Below are positions 9,076 to 17,339 of a stretch of DNA of 64,000 nt, piece by piece (within the stretch, counting starts at the first letter, position 1; each line of letters starts with the position of its first letter). A program made the position numbers and the translations under genes. A model generated the notes under the pieces. The model saw only the letters and a list, made by a program, of their open reading frames with translations, did no database searches and was not told the DNA's origin. Source of the stretch: Ensifer sp. LC163 (GTDB lineage Bacteria; Pseudomonadota; Alphaproteobacteria; Rhizobiales; Rhizobiaceae); NCBI RefSeq assembly GCF_001695855.1, contig NZ_MBSS01000007.1:98129-162128 (forward strand), written 5' to 3'.

Positions 9076-9103
9076 AAACGGCCGGACTCGCGCCCGGCCG
9101 TTT
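9076..9103 (-). terminator. Rho-independent terminator of pyc
   Basis: Ten-base-pair perfect stem AAACGGCCGG/CCGGCCGTTT with an 8-base loop. On the minus strand the stem ends in TTTTC. It lies 22 bases after the pyc stop and may also act on plus-strand transcripts. Confidence 0.75.
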
Positions 9104-9125
9104 CTATCTTGTCTTACCTGAAGCC

Positions 9126-12100
9126 TCAGGCGCCAAAAACGATCAACAGGTCCTTGGCGTCGATCTGATCGCCGGCCCGCACCAGAACTTCGGCAACCGT
9201 GCCGTCCTTCTCCGCATGCAGAGCGGTTTCCATCTTCATCGCCTCGATCGACAGCAGCACGTCGCCGGCCTTGACCGCCTGGCCCGCGTGAACCGCGACC
9301 GTCGAGATCACGCCCGGCATCGGCGCGCCGAGCTGCGTGGCGTTGCCGGCCTCCGCCTTGCGGCGGATGGCGCTGGAAGCACCGCGGTTGCGATCGGGAA
9401 CCTTGATCGGACGCGGCTGGCCGTTGAGTTCGAAGAACACCTTGACCATGCCCTTCTCGTCGATCTCGCCCTGGGTCTGGTTGAGAATGACGAGCGTCTT
9501 GCCCTTTTCCAGGTCGGCGAACAGCTCCTCGCCCGGCGCCATGCCGTAGAAATAGGCGGGCGTCGGCAGCACGCTGACGGGCCCATAGGTTTCGGCCGCC
9601 AGCGCATAGTCGGTGAAGACCTTGGGATACATGAGGTAGGAGGCGAACTCGTAATCGTTGACCTCGCGCTCGAGCTTCTCTTCGATCGTCTTGCGCTCGG
9701 CATTAAGGTCGGCGGCTTCAAGCAGCGAGCCCGGGCGCACCACATAGGCCTTCTCGCCCTTCAGCGCCTTCTTCTGCAGGCCTTCCGGCCAGCCGCCCGG
9801 GGGCTGACCGAGGTCGCCCTTCAGCATCGACACGACCGATTCCGGGAAGGCGATGTCCTTGGCCGGGTTCTCGACGTCGGCAACGGTCAGATCCTGGCTG
9901 ACCATCATCAGCGCCATGTCGCCGACGACCTTCGAGGACGGCGTCACCTTGACGATGTCGCCGAACATCTGGTTGGCGTCGGCATAGGCCTGCGCCACTT
10001 CGTGCCAGCGGGTCTCCAGACCGAGCGAGCGGGCCTGCTCCTTGAGGTTGGTGAACTGGCCACCCGGCATTTCGTGCAGGTAGACTTCGGAAGCCGGCCC
10101 CTTGAGGTCGCTTTCGAAGGCGGCGTACTGGTGGCGCACCGCTTCCCAGTAGAACGAGATACGGCGGATCCACTCGGGATCAAGACCCGGATCGCGCTCG
10201 GAGCCGCGCAAAGCTTCGACGATCGAGCCGAGGCAGGGCTGCGAGGTGTTGCCGGACAGCGAATCCATCGCCGCGTCGACGACGTCGACGCCGGCATCGA
10301 CGGCCGCCAGCACGGTTGCAGCTGCAATGCCCGAGGTGTCGTGGGTGTGGAAGTGGATCGGCAGATCCGTCGCCTCACGCAACGCCTTGAACAGCACGCG
10401 CGCCGCCGCCGGCTTCAACAGGCCGGCCATGTCCTTGACCGCGATGATATGCGCCCCGGCCTTTTCCAGCTCGGCGGCAAGTGCCGTGTAGTATTTGAGA
10501 TCATATTTCGGCCGTGCGGCGTTGAGGATATCGCCGGTATAGCAGATCGCCGCTTCGCAGATCTTGTTCTCCTCGGCGACCGCCTCCATCGAGACGCGCA
10601 TGTTGTCAACCCAGTTGAGGCAGTCGAACACGCGGAAGACGTCGATGCCGCCCCTTGCCGCCTGGCGCACGAAGTATTTGACGACGTTGTCGGGGTAGTT
10701 CTTGTAACCGACGCCGTTGGCGCCGCGCAAAAGCATCTGCAGCAGCAGGTTCGGCGCGTCCTCGCGGATGCGTGCCAGCCGGTCCCATGGATCCTCGGTG
10801 AGGAAGCGCATTGAAACGTCGAAGGTCGCGCCGCCCCAGCATTCGAGCGAGAACAGATTGGGCAGCGCCCGGGCATAGGTGCCGGCGACGCGGGCAATAT
10901 CGTAGGTGCGCATGCGGGTCGCCAGCAGCGACTGGTGGCCGTCGCGCATCGTCGTGTCGGTGACGAGCACTTGGCGCTGCGCCCGCACCCATTCGGCAAA
11001 TTTCTTCGGGCCGAGCTGGTCGAGCATCTGCTTGGTGCCCGGCTTGATGTCGCCGCCGATGAACGGCACGACGGGAGCGGCGATCTCGTCCGACGGACGC
11101 GGACGACCCTTGGCCTCCGGATGACCGTTGACGGTGACGTCGGCGAGATAGGTCAGGAGCTTGGTCGCACGGTCCTGACGGCGCACCTGCTGGAACAGCT
11201 CCGGTGTCGTGTCGATGAAGCGCGTGGTGTAGGTGTTCTCGTGGAATTTCGGGTGGCTGATGATCGCTTCGAGGAAGGTCAGGTTGGTCGCCACGCCGCG
11301 GATGCGGAATTCGCGCAGCGCGCGGATCATCCGCTGGATCGCCTCGTCGGGGTTCGGCGCCCAGGCGGTCACCTTTTCCAGCAACGGATCGTAGTAGCGG
11401 GTGATGACCGCGCCCGAATAGGCCGTGCCGCCGTCAAGCCGGATGCCGAAGCCGGTGGCGCCGCGATAGGCGGTGATACGGCCATAGTCCGGAATAAAGT
11501 TCTGCTCGGGATCTTCCGTGGTGATACGGCACTGCAGCGCGTGACCGTTGAGGCGGATGTTTTCCTGCGAGGGAACGCCCGATTCCGGCGTGCCGATGGC
11601 ATAACCGTCGAGGATGTGGATCTGCGCCTTGACGATGTCGATGCCGGTGACGACTTCGGTCACCGTGTGCTCGACCTGGATGCGCGGATTGACCTCGATG
11701 AAGTAGAATTTGCCGCTGTCGGCATCCATCAGATATTCGACGGTGCCGGCGCCGATATAGTTCGTCGCCTCGGCAATGCGCTTGGAATAGGCGGCAAGCT
11801 CTTCGCGCTGGCTGGCGCTGAGGTAAGGGGCCGGCGCGCGCTCGACGACCTTCTGGTTGCGCCGCTGTATGGAGCAGTCGCGCTCGAACAGATGCACGAC
11901 GTTGCCGTGCGTATCGCCGAGCACCTGGCTTTCGACGTGCCGGGCGCGCTCGACCAGCTTTTCAAGATAGACCTCGTCCTTGCCGAAGGCAGCCTTGGCC
12001 TCGCGCTTGGCTTCCGTCACCTCGCGGGCGAGATCCTTCGGGTCGCGGATCGCGCGCATGCCGCGCCCGCCGCCGCCCCAGGAGGCCTTCAGCATCACGG

Positions 12101-12584
12101 GATAGCCGATCGCCTCGGCCATCTTCGCCACTTCCGCCATATCGTCGGGAAGCGGTTCCGTCGCCGGCACGACCGGTACGCCGATCGAGATCGCAAGATT
12201 GCGGGCGGCGACCTTGTTGCCGAGCTGGCGCATGGTTTCCGGCTTTGGGCCGATGAAGGTGATGCCGTTTTCCGCGCAGGCCTCGGCGAATTCCGGGCTT
12301 TCCGACAACAGGCCGTAGCCCGGATGGATGGCATCGGCGCCGGAAAGCTTGGCAACGCGGATCACCTCGTCGATCGACAGGTAACTCTCGATCGGGCCGA
12401 GGTCCCGCGACAGATGCGGGCCGCGGCCGACCTGATAACTTTCGTCCGCCTTGAAGCGGTGCAGCGCCAGTTTGTCCTCTTCAGCCCATATCGCGACCGT
12501 TTTCAGACCTAGTTCATTGGCCGCGCGGAACACGCGGATTGCAATTTCGGAACGGTTGGCAACAAGGATCTTCGAGATGGGCAA
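9126..12584 (-). CDS. pyc: Pyruvate carboxylase
   Basis: Full-length single-chain pyruvate carboxylase of 1152 residues, which carboxylates pyruvate to oxaloacetate using ATP, bicarbonate and biotin, refilling the TCA cycle. Biotin carboxylase domain at about 1-450, with KASWGGGGRGMR, the ATP loop, and EVNPRIQVEHTVTE. Carboxyltransferase domain from about 535, with TTMRDGHQSLLATRMRT and the metal-site HFHTHDTSG. Conserved C-terminal domain, then the biotinyl domain with the modified lysine in AMKMET (Lys1117). Length and domain order are normal. It stands alone with its own terminator. In rhizobia this enzyme supports growth on sugars and pyruvate-forming substrates. Confidence 0.97.
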   Translation of the reverse strand: MPISKILVANRSEIAIRVFRAANELGLKTVAIWAEEDKLALHRFKADESYQVGRGPHLSRDLGPIESYLSIDEVIRVAKLSGADAIHPGYGLLSESPEFAEACAENGITFIGPKPETMRQLGNKVAARNLAISIGVPVVPATEPLPDDMAEVAKMAEAIGYPVMLKASWGGGGRGMRAIRDPKDLAREVTEAKREAKAAFGKDEVYLEKLVERARHVESQVLGDTHGNVVHLFERDCSIQRRNQKVVERAPAPYLSASQREELAAYSKRIAEATNYIGAGTVEYLMDADSGKFYFIEVNPRIQVEHTVTEVVTGIDIVKAQIHILDGYAIGTPESGVPSQENIRLNGHALQCRITTEDPEQNFIPDYGRITAYRGATGFGIRLDGGTAYSGAVITRYYDPLLEKVTAWAPNPDEAIQRMIRALREFRIRGVATNLTFLEAIISHPKFHENTYTTRFIDTTPELFQQVRRQDRATKLLTYLADVTVNGHPEAKGRPRPSDEIAAPVVPFIGGDIKPGTKQMLDQLGPKKFAEWVRAQRQVLVTDTTMRDGHQSLLATRMRTYDIARVAGTYARALPNLFSLECWGGATFDVSMRFLTEDPWDRLARIREDAPNLLLQMLLRGANGVGYKNYPDNVVKYFVRQAARGGIDVFRVFDCLNWVDNMRVSMEAVAEENKICEAAICYTGDILNAARPKYDLKYYTALAAELEKAGAHIIAVKDMAGLLKPAAARVLFKALREATDLPIHFHTHDTSGIAAATVLAAVDAGVDVVDAAMDSLSGNTSQPCLGSIVEALRGSERDPGLDPEWIRRISFYWEAVRHQYAAFESDLKGPASEVYLHEMPGGQFTNLKEQARSLGLETRWHEVAQAYADANQMFGDIVKVTPSSKVVGDMALMMVSQDLTVADVENPAKDIAFPESVVSMLKGDLGQPPGGWPEGLQKKALKGEKAYVVRPGSLLEAADLNAERKTIEEKLEREVNDYEFASYLMYPKVFTDYALAAETYGPVSVLPTPAYFYGMAPGEELFADLEKGKTLVILNQTQGEIDEKGMVKVFFELNGQPRPIKVPDRNRGASSAIRRKAEAGNATQLGAPMPGVISTVAVHAGQAVKAGDVLLSIEAMKMETALHAEKDGTVAEVLVRAGDQIDAKDLLIVFGA

Positions 12585-12700
12585 GTCGGACTCCTCAATG
12601 ACTTGAAACGCGGGAAATGCTGCACCCGCGAAATGAAGTATTAGCGGGTCGCGGAATGAAGCGCAATTTCAGAGTCGAGCGGAAATCCGAGAGAAAGGGA

Positions 12701-13441
12701 TCAGGAAATGAGCCCCAGCCGGAAGGCGATCGCCACGACGTGATGGCGGTTCTTGCCCTTCAGTTTCTCCTGGATGCCATTCATGTACCAATCGACCGTG
12801 TGACTGGAAATATCGAGCACCTTGCTGATGTCGTTCGAGGTCATGCCTTCGGCGAGATAGTTGAGCGCTTCCATTTCGCGGCGCGTCATCTGCACTTCGA
12901 CACGGGACGCGAGCTCGGCTGAAATCTCCGGATCGGTCAGTTCCAGCAGCTTCCAGAACAGACGCTTGGCAATCTGGTCGAACAGGCTGATCTCGACCGG
13001 GCTCAGATCGACGACGCGGCCGCCGACCGTCAGGTTGCCGAGCAGGCCGCGGCGGCCGTGCACCGGGAAGATGTAACCATCGTGAAGGCCGTGGTTGCGG
13101 CCCTCGATCATCATGCTTTCCATACGTTTGCGATGCGGATCGGAGCGGAAGGCAAACAGCGTGTCGCGCCAGCGGAACCCGCGCTGCGCATGGCCGAGGT
13201 AGCGAATGGTCGGGTCAATCACCACATACTTCTTGCGGATGTAGATCTGCGGCCAACCCTCCGGCCAACGGCCGGCGAGCAGCAGCCTCAGCGGATTCTC
13301 GTGAGGCTTCGGCTGCCTGACGACGCCATAGAAGTCGAAGCCGCAGCGATCGAGCAGCCGTTCGAATTCCGGTACGATTTCTTCGCGCGTCTTCATCTCT
13401 TCGATCAGCGCGAGAAATTGCACAAGCAGCGTGATATTCAT
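12701..13441 (-). CDS. expR: LuxR-type acyl-homoserine-lactone-responsive regulator, ExpR-like
   Basis: A 246-residue LuxR-family protein. The N-terminal autoinducer-binding domain spans about 20-165, and the C-terminal GerE helix-turn-helix about 180-240 with MTRREMEALNYLAEGMTSND and SSHTVDWYMNGIQEKL. In Sinorhizobium, ExpR is an orphan LuxR receptor that senses SinI-made long-chain homoserine lactones and controls exopolysaccharides and motility. From memory, expR lies between pyc and ndvA in S. meliloti; the same order is seen here, which supports the name. The frame is intact, unlike the insertion-broken allele of some laboratory strains. No synthase gene is nearby. The exact symbol rests on context and family, not on an alignment. 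Confidence 0.82.
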   Translation of the reverse strand: MNITLLVQFLALIEEMKTREEIVPEFERLLDRCGFDFYGVVRQPKPHENPLRLLLAGRWPEGWPQIYIRKKYVVIDPTIRYLGHAQRGFRWRDTLFAFRSDPHRKRMESMMIEGRNHGLHDGYIFPVHGRRGLLGNLTVGGRVVDLSPVEISLFDQIAKRLFWKLLELTDPEISAELASRVEVQMTRREMEALNYLAEGMTSNDISKVLDISSHTVDWYMNGIQEKLKGKNRHHVVAIAFRLGLIS

Positions 13442-13829
13442 GGATCACCTTCCAGGTAGAACACGTGTGCGAGGGCCGGACACCGGACATGAATAAACCG
13501 TTCAGCGGCCATTCATGTTGCACCCGCGATAATTCGACATACCATGCCCGGTCTTGTGCGAAAATCGCAAGAAATCGGAATTGGACGGAAAAGATAGCAA
13601 ACTATGAATACCCGCGCCAAGCCCGCCGATGGGCAAACGGGGTTCCGCCGTCAAAACCGTCTGAAACTCCTGATTTCCCTAGGATATCGCTATTGACCGT
13701 CCCAGAGCCGCCTTGATGGCCGGCAGTACGGAGCTTGTTGCCCGTCTGCCGGAGTGTGTCGGGGCGTGACGCATCTGCCGCACGAATGTTGTTGCGGCGC
13801 AAAATCCGGTACCCAGAAGGGGTGAGACA
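13442..13829. other. 388-base divergent control region between expR and ndvA
   Basis: No convincing gene is seen; the short reading frames here lack ribosome binding sites. It must hold the promoters of both expR (minus) and ndvA (plus). An inverted repeat with arms ACATGAAT (13487-13494) and ATTCATGT (13511-13518) lies 46-77 bases upstream of expR. AAGGGG at about 13818 serves the ndvA GTG start. No clear sigma-70 promoter could be fixed for ndvA. Confidence 0.5.
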
Positions 13830-15587
13830 GTGTCATTGTTCCAAGTGTATGCAAGAGCGCTTCAGTATCTTGCGGTTCACAAGTTCCGTGTCTCGGCGAT
13901 CGTGCTCGCCAACGTCGTGCTCGCCGTCATCACGATTGCGGAGCCGATCCTGTTTGGTCGCATCATAGACGCCATTTCCTCCAAGGGCGAAGTCACGCCG
14001 ATGCTGCTGATGTGGGCGGGCCTGGGTGTGTTCAACACCGTCGCCTTCGTCCTCGTCGCCCGCGAAGCGGACCGGCTCGCCCATGGCCGCCGCGCCACGC
14101 TTCTGACGGAAGCCTTCGGTCGCATCGTTTCGATGCCGCTTTCCTGGCACAGCCAGCGCGGCACGTCGAACGCGCTGCATACGCTGCTTCGCGCCTGCGA
14201 AACGCTGTTCGGTCTGTGGCTCGAATTCATGCGCCAGCATCTGGCAACGGCCGTTGCGCTCGTCCTGCTCATCCCGACGGCGTTTGCGATGGATGTGCGC
14301 CTGTCGCTGGTGCTCGTCGTTCTCGGCGTCTCCTATGTGCTGGTCAGCAAGGCGGTGATGAACCGCACCAAGGAGGGCCAGGCCTCGGTCGAGAACCACT
14401 ACCACACGGTTTTCTCCCACGTTTCCGATGCGATCAGCAACGTGTCGGTCGTTCACAGCTACAACCGCATCGAAGCCGAGACGCGCGAGCTCAAGAAGTT
14501 CACCGAACGCCTGATCTCCGCTCAGTTCCCGGTCCTGGACTGGTGGGCGCTGGCAAGCGCGCTCAACCGCGTCGCCTCGACCATCTCGATGATGACGATC
14601 CTCGTCATCGGTACCGTGCTCGTCCAGCGCGGCGAACTCGGCGTCGGCGAGGTCATCGCCTTCATCGGCTTTGCCAACCTGCTGATCGGTCGCCTCGACC
14701 AGATGAAGGCCTTCGTCACGCAGATCTTCGAAGCCCGCGCCAAGCTTGAAGACTTCTTCCAGCTGGAAGATTCGGTGCGCGAACGCGAAGAGCCGGCCGG
14801 CGCGATGGACCTGGCTGCGGTCAAGGGCGAAGTGGAATTCCGCGACGTGTCCTTCGATTTCGCCAACACCACGCAGGGCGTGCGCAATGTGTCCTTCACC
14901 GCCAAGGCCGGCCAGACGATCGCAATCGTCGGCCCGACCGGCGCCGGCAAGACCACGCTCGTCAACCTGCTGCAGCGCGTTCACGAGCCGCGTGATGGCC
15001 AGATCCTGATCGACGGCGTCGATATCGCCAAGGTGACGCGCAAGTCGCTGCGCCGCTCGATCGCCACCGTCTTCCAGGACGCTGGCCTGATGAACCGCTC
15101 GATCTGCGACAACATCCGGCTTGGCCGTGACGACGCGTCGCTCGACGAAGTGATGGCCGCCGCCGAAGCTGCTGCCGCCAGCGACTTTATCGAGAGCCGC
15201 AACAGCGGCTACGACACCGTCGTCGGCGAGCGCGGCAACCGCCTGTCGGGCGGCGAGCGCCAGCGCGTTGCGATCGCCCGCGCCATCCTCAAGAACGCCC
15301 CGATCCTGGTGCTCGACGAGGCGACCAGCGCGCTCGACGTTGAGACCGAGGCGCGGGTGAAGGAGGCGATCGACGCCCTGCGCAAGGACCGCACCACCTT
15401 CATCATCGCCCACCGCCTGTCGACGGTGCGCGAAGCCGATCTGGTGATCTTCATGGATCAGGGCCAGATCGTCGAAATGGGCGGTTTCAACGAGCTCAGC
15501 CAGAGCAACGGCCGCTTCGCCGCCCTGCTTCGCGCCAGCGGCATACTGACGGACGACGACGTCCGCATGAGCCACACGGCGGCCTGA
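13830..15587 (+). CDS. ndvA: Cyclic beta-1,2-glucan ABC exporter (NdvA/ChvA)
   Basis: A 585-residue ABC half-transporter that exports cyclic beta-1,2-glucan from cytoplasm to periplasm and needs to dimerise. The membrane domain spans about 1-300 with six hydrophobic helices (for example IVLANVVLAVITIAEPILFG). The nucleotide-binding domain follows with Walker A GPTGAGKTT, signature LSGGERQRVAIARAI, Walker B ILVLDEATSALD and the H-loop AHRLSTV. The start MSLFQVYARALQYLAVHKFR is characteristic of NdvA/ChvA; it is a GTG with AAGGGG upstream. ndvB for the synthase lies 3 kb away on the opposite strand. Export of the glucan is needed for hypo-osmotic adaptation and nodule invasion or virulence. Confidence 0.95.
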   Translation: MSLFQVYARALQYLAVHKFRVSAIVLANVVLAVITIAEPILFGRIIDAISSKGEVTPMLLMWAGLGVFNTVAFVLVAREADRLAHGRRATLLTEAFGRIVSMPLSWHSQRGTSNALHTLLRACETLFGLWLEFMRQHLATAVALVLLIPTAFAMDVRLSLVLVVLGVSYVLVSKAVMNRTKEGQASVENHYHTVFSHVSDAISNVSVVHSYNRIEAETRELKKFTERLISAQFPVLDWWALASALNRVASTISMMTILVIGTVLVQRGELGVGEVIAFIGFANLLIGRLDQMKAFVTQIFEARAKLEDFFQLEDSVREREEPAGAMDLAAVKGEVEFRDVSFDFANTTQGVRNVSFTAKAGQTIAIVGPTGAGKTTLVNLLQRVHEPRDGQILIDGVDIAKVTRKSLRRSIATVFQDAGLMNRSICDNIRLGRDDASLDEVMAAAEAAAASDFIESRNSGYDTVVGERGNRLSGGERQRVAIARAILKNAPILVLDEATSALDVETEARVKEAIDALRKDRTTFIIAHRLSTVREADLVIFMDQGQIVEMGGFNELSQSNGRFAALLRASGILTDDDVRMSHTAA

Positions 15588-15613
15588 GCCGCAAGGCGCT
15601 TCAAATGATACGA

Positions 15614-15652
15614 AAGCCCTGGGGATCTGTGACCCCGGGGTTTCTGTTTTTT
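15614..15652. terminator. Bidirectional terminator between ndvA and tag
   Basis: Stem AAGCCCTGGGG/CCCCGGGGTTT with two G-U pairs and an 8-base loop, followed on the plus strand by TTTCTGTTTTTT. It lies 26 bases after the ndvA stop. It can also serve the convergent tag operon. Confidence 0.75.
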
Positions 15653-15672
15653 ATTGCCTGCTCTTCGGTTGA

Positions 15673-16278
15673 TCACGAAGGACGACGCAGACCCGCGCGC
15701 GCCCGATCGACCTCGGATCGCATGATGCAATCCTCGGCATGATCGTTGACCAGACCCATTGCCTGCATGAAAGCGTAGACGGTCGTGGGGCCGACGAATT
15801 TCCAACCGCGCTTGCGCAGCTCCTTCGACAGTGCTTCGGAGGCCGGCGAAGTTGAGCGGCTTTGCGGCCGCGCCCCGTCATCGACCGGCTCGAAACTCCA
15901 GACGAATGCCGCAAGCGAGCCTTCAGCCTCGACCAGCGCGCAGGCACGTCGCGCGTTGTTGATGACAGCCTCGATCTTGCCGCGATGACGAACAATGCCC
16001 GTATCCGCCATCAACCGCGCTACGTCGGCCTCGTCGAACAGCGCCACTTTGCGGAAATCGAATCCGGCGAAAGCGACCCGGAAATTCTCGCGTTTGGCGA
16101 GGATGGTGCGCCAGCTCAGGCCCGATTGGAAGCTTTCGAGGCAGAGCTTTTCGAACAACCTTATGTCGTCCACGACCGGGAAGCCCCACTCCTTGTCGTG
16201 GTAGTCGAAAAACTCGGGCGCAGCGGCGCACCAGCGGCAGCGCGGACGTCCGTCCTGACCGAGCACACTTGCGCTCAT
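15673..16278 (-). CDS. tag: DNA-3-methyladenine glycosylase I
   Basis: A 201-residue base-excision repair enzyme that removes 3-methyladenine from alkylated DNA. The N-terminus has RCRWCAAAPEFFDYHDKEWG with the zinc-site Cys and His and the base-stacking Tyr-Trp region. ESFQSGLSWRTIL contains the catalytic-site Glu (Tag Glu38 equivalent). GWKFVGPTTVYAFMQAMGLV and the C-terminal zinc ligands in NDHAEDC complete the family pattern. The start overlaps the yciI stop by four bases (ATGA), so it is the last gene of a tetR-yciI-tag operon. A short Arg- and Ser-rich insert (about 137-147) is longer than in E. coli Tag. Confidence 0.93.
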   Translation of the reverse strand: MSASVLGQDGRPRCRWCAAAPEFFDYHDKEWGFPVVDDIRLFEKLCLESFQSGLSWRTILAKRENFRVAFAGFDFRKVALFDEADVARLMADTGIVRHRGKIEAVINNARRACALVEAEGSLAAFVWSFEPVDDGARPQSRSTSPASEALSKELRKRGWKFVGPTTVYAFMQAMGLVNDHAEDCIMRSEVDRARAGLRRPS

Positions 16279-16568
16279 GCCGGCACCTTCAGGAAATCGA
16301 GGTTCGGCGCGGTTCGCTTCGGGTCCACTGCGTAGGTTTCGGCGGTCACGATGCCCTGCACGACGAACGGGTCGGCCGCTATGCGCGCGTCATAGGCCGC
16401 GCGGCTTTCCTTATGAGCGAGGATCGCGCCTCCAGCGGCGCCCTGAAGGGAGCCGACGCAGAGGAACACGCCATCAGCGAAGCCTTGTGCGATCCAATCG
16501 TTATGCGCCGCCATGAACTCGGATGCGGCAGCGCGGTTTTCCGCGAATTTGAGGAAGGTGACGAACAT
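16275..16568 (-). CDS. YciI-family protein
   Basis: A 97-residue YCII-related protein with the ferredoxin-like fold. It keeps the family features KFAENRAAASEFMAAHNDW (conserved His in AAHNDW), GVFLCVGSLQGAAGGAIL and the ADPFVVQGI segment with its Asp. The His/Asp pair forms the suspected active site, but reactions are known for very few relatives. GGAG lies 5 bases before the ATG. It is set 13 bases after tetR and overlaps tag, so it is co-expressed with both. A protective or detoxifying role would suit this company, but that is a guess. Confidence 0.85.
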   Translation of the reverse strand: MFVTFLKFAENRAAASEFMAAHNDWIAQGFADGVFLCVGSLQGAAGGAILAHKESRAAYDARIAADPFVVQGIVTAETYAVDPKRTAPNLDFLKVPA

Positions 16569-16581
16569 CGGCGCTCCGTGC

Positions 16582-17163
16582 TTATGTAGATCGGGGAAGG
16601 TTCGGCAAGTTCGCCAGCCAGTGTTCGATCCCGGCCACCTCGCTGCGGATGAATGCCTCGTCCCGGAAGGCGGTCGCCATGACGGCTACCCCCTGCGACC
16701 ATGCTAGAAGATGCAGCGCCAGCGCTTCCGCCTGCTCGTCGGCACCAAGGGCATGGAACTGTGCGGCGAGCCAGTCGCGGAAGAGGCCGAGGATTTCGGT
16801 CGCTCGGCTCTGCGCGGAATGATCCAGTTTGGCGAGTTCGGAGCAAAGCGTCCCGACCGGGCAACCAAAGGCCATGATCTTCGCTCGGTTGGCAATCAGC
16901 ATATGGATGAAGGACAGGATACGCGCGCGCGGGCTCACGCCCTCGGCTTGCCAGCCGTCGAGCATTGCGCGTGTGCGCTCCATGCGGCGGACGATCACGG
17001 CATCGAGTATGTCGTCCTTGGTCTTGAAGTGATGATAGAAATTCCCGCGCGAGATGCCCACCGCGGCCGCAATGTCGGCAAAGGACGTGACCTCGAACCC
17101 ACCTTCGTAAAAAAGGGCATCCGCCTTTTCGATGATCAGGCTACGGGTGGATGGAGAAGGCAT
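16582..17163 (-). CDS. TetR/AcrR-family transcriptional regulator
   Basis: A 193-residue repressor. The N-terminal helix-turn-helix reads IIEKADALFYEGGFEVTSFA then DIAAAVGISRGNFYHHFKTK (about 9-49), the TetR signature, followed by a ligand domain ending AGIEHWLANLPNLPRST. The C-terminal part resembles regulators that sense electrophiles or reactive species, but the ligand is unknown. It leads the tetR-yciI-tag operon. A perfect 8-1-8 palindrome begins 13 bases upstream of the ATG and touches the -10 element of a good sigma-70 promoter, so it almost certainly represses itself and the repair gene downstream. Confidence 0.9.
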   Translation of the reverse strand: MPSPSTRSLIIEKADALFYEGGFEVTSFADIAAAVGISRGNFYHHFKTKDDILDAVIVRRMERTRAMLDGWQAEGVSPRARILSFIHMLIANRAKIMAFGCPVGTLCSELAKLDHSAQSRATEILGLFRDWLAAQFHALGADEQAEALALHLLAWSQGVAVMATAFRDEAFIRSEVAGIEHWLANLPNLPRST

Positions 17164-17175
17164 ATGTTCGACGTC

Positions 17176-17192
17176 CTGTTCGGCCCGAACAG
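17176..17192. promoter_or_regulatory. TetR operator candidate
   Basis: CTGTTCGGCCCGAACAG is a perfect inverted repeat with 8-base arms and one central base. It begins 13 bases upstream of the tetR ATG and adjoins the -10 element at 17192-17197, an ideal place for autorepression. Confidence 0.65.
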
Positions 17193-17220
17193 AATTAGGA
17201 CATTTGCCCTAGAACGTCAA
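17192..17220 (-). promoter_or_regulatory. Sigma-70-type promoter of tetR-yciI-tag
   Basis: On the minus strand, -35 TTGACG (17220-17215) and -10 TAATTC (17197-17192) are 17 bases apart. It lies just upstream of the operator palindrome and 29 bases from the tetR start at its nearest edge. Confidence 0.65.
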
Positions 17221-17339
17221 CGCGGGGACTCTCGAAAAGGTCATGTGTGCAGGGGCCGGATCATTGCCCCGCTTCGCAAGCCTTCCACATCGCGGCCGAC
17301 GCCATGAGGCGTCAGCATCGCAAGAACGGCAGTGGGCGA

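Noticed and set aside
9216..12512. Two plus-strand frames (532 and 525 codons) inside pyc
   Set aside because: Antisense to pyruvate carboxylase, with no motifs.
13465..13716. Eighty-three-codon frame in the expR-ndvA gap
   Set aside because: No ribosome site, no domain, and it crosses the inverted repeat near the expR promoter.
13833..15575. Minus-strand frame of 580 codons over ndvA
   Set aside because: Antisense to ndvA, whose ABC transporter motifs fix the true strand.
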